The notes under the pieces were generated by a model. It saw only the letters and a program-made list of their open reading frames with translations. It was not told the origin of the DNA and did no database searches. Below are positions 41,166 to 41,859 of a stretch of DNA of 41,859 nt, piece by piece (the first letter of the stretch is position 1; every line of letters begins with the position of its first letter). The position numbers were made by a program, and so were the translations under genes. The stretch spans positions 1 to 41,859 of the forward strand of contig CAZIOW010000012.1 in NCBI GenBank assembly GCA_964541025.1. The letters run 5' to 3'. This DNA is from JAGDXO01 sp964541025. GTDB lineage: Archaea > Thermoplasmatota > Thermoplasmata > Thermoplasmatales > GCA-001856825.

Positions 41166-41859
41166 TACTGACATTCAAAATTAAACATGGAAGAGATTTT
41201 TCTACGGAACTAAAAAAGGCAAAACAAATAGCTGAATTTGCAATAATGACTCACACCCTCTCTTCTAAGGATGTTAAGCATTTTGGATTGAAAAGTATAA
41301 TCGCAAATCAGATATTAAGAAAATACTCCAAAAATAAGCAAATAAAGAAAGTGAGGAATGTTAAGTTGACTATACCGAATCAAGGTATTAAAATGGATAA
41401 AGAAAAGAAGGAGATATATATAGCATCGTTTAAACTAACTCTCAGATATATGTTTAGAAACGATTTTGAGAAGATAAACCAGATTGAAATTGACGAAGAG
41501 TATGCATACATATCTGTATCAATACAAGAAAAAAAGATGATTACACCAGAAAAATGGATAGGGATGGACAGGAATACTACAGGGCACATTGCTGTTGTTG
41601 CGGACCATCAGACAGGTAAGATATGGAAATTGGGGAATAAAGCAGAGCATGTACATAAAAAGTACGGTGCAATCAGGAGAAGGTTACAGAAGAAGGGAAA
41701 ATACAGGCTATTGAAGAAAATAAATGATAGGGAAAGCAGGATAGTGAGGGACATAAACCATAAAGTTTCAAAGAAGATAGTCGAAATAGCAGAAGATGAG
41801 AAGGCAGGAATAAAGTTGGAAAGACTTAAAGGCATTAGAAAAAACAAGAAATATATGAA
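41162..41859 (+). CDS. tnpB: TnpB RNA-guided nuclease, partial at window end
   Basis: The open frame runs 232 codons to the window edge without a stop. The RuvC-I segment WIGMDRNTTGHIAVV carries its catalytic Asp, and AGIKLERLKGIR holds the RuvC-II Glu (LE-x-LKGIR). The third RuvC Asp and the zinc ribbon lie beyond the window. TnpB is an RNA-guided nuclease that helps its IS persist; its guide RNA usually comes from the 3' end of the element, which is not visible here. The ATG overlaps the tnpA stop as ATGA. Confidence 0.88.
   Translation, partial: MILTFKIKHGRDFSTELKKAKQIAEFAIMTHTLSSKDVKHFGLKSIIANQILRKYSKNKQIKKVRNVKLTIPNQGIKMDKEKKEIYIASFKLTLRYMFRNDFEKINQIEIDEEYAYISVSIQEKKMITPEKWIGMDRNTTGHIAVVADHQTGKIWKLGNKAEHVHKKYGAIRRRLQKKGKYRLLKKINDRESRIVRDINHKVSKKIVEIAEDEKAGIKLERLKGIRKNKKYM

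Larger units (their letters stand above)
40631..41859 (+). mobile_element. IS200/IS605-family insertion sequence, right end outside the window
   Basis: The element carries a Y1 transposase (tnpA) and the start of tnpB in the same direction with an ATGA overlap, the classic IS605 order. A hairpin lies upstream of tnpA. The left boundary is uncertain: TTGAT at 40631-40635 resembles the target of ISDra2-like elements but may be chance. Such elements do not leave inverted repeats or target duplications. A 29-N gap interrupts tnpA. Confidence 0.7.

Noticed and set aside
1..41859. tRNA, rRNA or CRISPR array
   Set aside because: Reading by eye I saw no cloverleaf, no rRNA sequence and no regularly spaced direct repeats.

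Overview
The window looks like chromosomal DNA of an acid-loving euryarchaeon of the order Thermoplasmatales (relatives of Thermoplasma, Ferroplasma, Cuniculiplasma). The DNA is AT-rich. Many genes have a TATA-like box about 23-33 nt before the first codon, so they are leaderless. Internal operon genes instead have GGTGA-type Shine-Dalgarno (SD) sites. The gene set includes an archaeal ftsZ-secE-spt5-rpl11-rpl1-rplP0-rpl12 block, a TrmB-type sugar regulator and a CopT-like TRASH regulator. The genus cannot be fixed from the sequence alone.

Region 1 (about 1-16,720) is a complete starch/maltodextrin locus. A 1855-residue, apparently cysteine-free, surface-anchored GH57 enzyme would cut polymer outside the cell. 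A membrane-tethered binding protein with MalF, MalG and MalK homologues would import the products. A GH13 enzyme and a GH31 alpha-glucosidase would finish hydrolysis in the cytoplasm. A TrmB-family regulator sits in the middle, and an MFS transporter is interleaved. I see a shared element, TACT-N6-AGTA, at the promoters of the binding protein and the GH57 giant, a near copy at GH31, and a half-site in the MFS/malK divergent promoter. This is a candidate TrmB operator set.

Region 2 (about 16,750-20,640) carries a membrane HdrDE-like iron-sulfur electron-transfer protein, a small acidic protein, an AT-rich non-coding stretch, a 49-residue charged coiled-coil gene and an aldose 1-epimerase. Region 3 (20,760-23,900) is a copper-resistance operon: Lrp-HTH/TRASH regulator, 56-residue YHS protein, YHS-type CopA ATPase, and a translationally coupled cysteine-containing protein.

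Region 4 (23,880-32,410) looks like surface glycan or glycolipid synthesis: a DPM1-like glycosyltransferase, a nucleotidyltransferase-like protein, a second GT2 enzyme, a large GT-C-like membrane protein, three methyltransferases, a small membrane protein and a sugar GHMP kinase. Region 5 (32,420-35,950) has a GvpD-like P-loop ATPase, a membrane protein with a charged tail and an MFS transporter whose reading frame carries a TGA near its expected start.

Region 6 (35,960-40,600) is the minus-strand information-processing operon, ending in an unreported-looking 52-residue membrane peptide gene. Its Spt5 has a long N-terminal beta-rich extension. Region 7 (from about 40,630) is an IS200/IS605 element with tnpA, interrupted by a 29-N gap, and tnpB, cut by the window end. 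I found no tRNA, rRNA or CRISPR array.
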